Below, piece after piece: positions 4,297 to 5,641 of a stretch of 5,641 nt of DNA; position 1 is the stretch's first letter; every line of letters begins with the position of its first letter. A model generated the notes under the pieces. That model made no database searches. It was given only the letters and a program-made list of their open reading frames with translations, and was not told the origin of the DNA. This DNA comes from Minisyncoccota bacterium (GTDB taxonomy: Bacteria > Patescibacteriota > Minisyncoccia > JAHIHE01 > JAGLIN01): positions 1 through 5,641 of the forward strand of contig JAGLSJ010000039.1 in assembly GCA_023270095.1 (NCBI GenBank), given 5' to 3'. Made by a program: the position numbers and the translations under genes.

Positions 4297-4333
4297 ACCT
4301 CTTCCAGCCTCTCCTCGTCAGGGGAGGAGTTTG
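4294..4333. repeat. Short REP-like palindrome between dnaB and recR
   Basis: The ends CAAACCTC (4294-4301) and GAGTTTG (4327-4333, by way of GGAGTTTG) are near-complementary, and inside is CTCCTC (4311-4316) with GAGGAG (4324-4329) around a GTCAGGG loop. It begins 2 bases past the dnaB stop codon and is G+C-rich against its surroundings. It has the arm-plus-hairpin plan of the elements at 674 and 2187 but a different sequence. No T-run follows on the minus strand, so a role as dnaB terminator is not supported. Confidence 0.55.
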
Positions 4334-4335
4334 AT

Positions 4336-5641
4336 TTATTCATGCTTTCTGTCTAAATTTCGAAAGCTTGTGCATTGTTGATTGAAAAAGAGTTGGACGC
4401 TTCCGATTGGACCGTTTCTATGTTTGGCAATCAAAATTTCAGCGATATTTTTGTTCTCTGTTTCACTGTTTACTCGGTCTTCTCTATATATAAACATAAC
4501 AACATCAGCATCTTGTTCAATTGATCCACTCTCTCTTAAGTCGGAAAGTTTCGGTTTTTGGTCTGTTCTTGATTCAATACCTCTGGAAAGTTGAGAAAGA
4601 GCGATAATTGGTACATTAAGTTCTCTGGCTAGTCCTTTGAGCGATCTTGAAATCTCGCTCACTTCTACCGCACGATTATCCGAATTGCTTCTTCCTTCAA
4701 TAAGTTGTAGATAGTCAATTACAATCATACCAAGACCATGTTCAGATTGAAGTCTTCTTGCCATTGTCCTCATAGACATAACATTGAGGCTGGCTGAGTC
4801 GTCAATAAAAATTGGTGCTTCAGAAAGAATTCCCATGGCGTGACCAATTTTGGAAAAGTCGTCATTTTCTCCCATACTTGAAAGTTTTCCAGTTCTGAGT
4901 TTCCAAAGATCAATATTTGCTTGAGCGCAGATAAGCCTGTCTATAACTTCTCCTTTAGACATTTCCAAAGAAAATACTCCTACTGGAATTTTTGCATTAA
5001 CGGCAGCGTGTCGCGCAAGGTCCATTGCTAGAGATGATTTTCCAACACTTGGTCTTGCTCCGATGATTACTAAATTTGATTCTTGAAGTCCTGAGAGGAT
5101 ATTATCAAGCTCAGTGAATCCTGTTGGAATACCTCTCATTTGACCCTTGTTTTTATGTAGTTCATCAATTCTGTCAAAAGCTTCTTCTAAAACTGGTTTG
5201 ATAGAAGTGAAATCTTGTCTGATATGTTTTTTGGAAACGGAAAATATTTTTTGCTCAGCATTGTCCAGAGTTTTTTCAATCTCTTCTGTTTCATTATAAG
5301 CATCGACAATTATTTGAGAAGCATTGTCAATTAGTTTTCGCAGAACAGCTTTTTTGCTGACGATTTTTGCATAGTGAACAACATTTGCTGCAGTTGGAAC
5401 AGTGTTGGCAAGAGAAGCGAGAAAGCTGTGACCGCCTATTTTCTCAAGTTCATTTGTGTCTTTTAATCTGGAAGAAAGACTTAATAAGTCAATCGGCTCA
5501 TGATGTTCGTATAAATAAAGCATAGCTTCATAAATTTTTCCATGACTGTTTTTATAGAAATCTTCAGCAGAAAGTAAATCTCCAATTTTAATAATGGCAT
5601 TTTTGTCTATCATTAAAGATCCTAAAACTGATTGTTCGGCT
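4336..5641 (-). CDS. dnaB: Replicative DNA helicase DnaB (N-terminal few residues outside window)
   Basis: DnaB is the hexameric 5'-3' helicase that unwinds DNA at the replication fork. The frame stays open past the ATG at 5613 to the window edge and encodes AEQSVLGSLMIDKNAI, the usual DnaB N-terminus, so the start lies roughly ten residues beyond base 5641 and ATG 5613 is internal. Numbering from that internal Met: N-terminal helical domain to about 130; linker; RecA-like domain with Walker A GARPSVGKSS (185-194), SLEMSKGEVIDRL (215-227), Walker B MIVIDYLQL (296-304), the LSQLSRGIESR segment (339-349), DLRESGSIEQDADVV (358-372) and the arginine-finger region KHRNGPIG (397-404). No intein interrupts the P-loop. 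The usual methionine of GARPSMGK is valine. Length is close to the family norm of about 440. A small palindrome follows the stop codon. Confidence 0.97.
   Translation of the reverse strand, partial: AEQSVLGSLMIDKNAIIKIGDLLSAEDFYKNSHGKIYEAMLYLYEHHEPIDLLSLSSRLKDTNELEKIGGHSFLASLANTVPTAANVVHYAKIVSKKAVLRKLIDNASQIIVDAYNETEEIEKTLDNAEQKIFSVSKKHIRQDFTSIKPVLEEAFDRIDELHKNKGQMRGIPTGFTELDNILSGLQESNLVIIGARPSVGKSSLAMDLARHAAVNAKIPVGVFSLEMSKGEVIDRLICAQANIDLWKLRTGKLSSMGENDDFSKIGHAMGILSEAPIFIDDSASLNVMSMRTMARRLQSEHGLGMIVIDYLQLIEGRSNSDNRAVEVSEISRSLKGLARELNVPIIALSQLSRGIESRTDQKPKLSDLRESGSIEQDADVVMFIYREDRVNSETENKNIAEILIAKHRNGPIGSVQLFFNQQCTSFRNLDRKHE

Noticed and set aside
1..5641. UGA recoded as glycine, as in some Patescibacteria
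   Set aside because: All genes are uninterrupted without in-frame TGA and glycine is encoded by GGN, so the standard code fits. That no gene here stops with TGA (TAA or TAG only) is too small a sample to weigh.

Overview
The window is an AT-rich, gene-sparse bacterial segment. It most resembles a Candidate Phyla Radiation (Patescibacteria/Parcubacteria-like) genome. This is inferred from the style of the proteins (a QxxRW membrane glycosyltransferase, a divergent WecA/TagO-like transferase, DnaB with a GARPSVGKSS P-loop), the scarcity of Shine-Dalgarno sites in front of the long genes, and spacers full of small palindromic repeats. All genes read through under the standard code with no in-frame TGA, which argues against the UGA-glycine lineages. 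No marker gene here fixes the taxonomy.

Left part (1-2167), cell-envelope genes: the 3' part of a family-2 membrane glycosyltransferase (1-639, +); a REP-like palindromic element; a small winged-helix-like gene on the minus strand (811-1095) with its own terminator, strong ribosome binding site and promoter; then a polyprenyl-phosphate sugar-1-phosphate transferase (1151-2167, +) whose start codon abuts the promoter of the small gene.

Middle part (2168-2915), 748 bases without a long gene but densely organised: a second REP-like element, a larger palindromic repeat (copy A), then a near-consensus promoter driving a candidate structured RNA of about 236 nt that ends in an intrinsic terminator. 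A second near-consensus promoter follows and starts an approximately 188-nt leader in front of rplU (ribosomal protein L21). The leader contains a 10-codon ORF with a strong ribosome binding site and a stable hairpin that displays a purine-rich, Shine-Dalgarno-like loop.

Right part (2916-5641): rplU (+) ends at a bidirectional terminator and faces recR (-). recR is bracketed by two 102-bp, about 93% identical copies (B and C) of the palindromic repeat. Upstream of recR lies dnaB (-), whose 5' end is cut by the window edge. L21 (translation), RecR (recombinational repair) and DnaB (replication) are housekeeping genes. The parts most worth attention are the unassigned RNA and the rplU leader, followed by the altered catalytic motif of the WecA-like protein and the repeat families.
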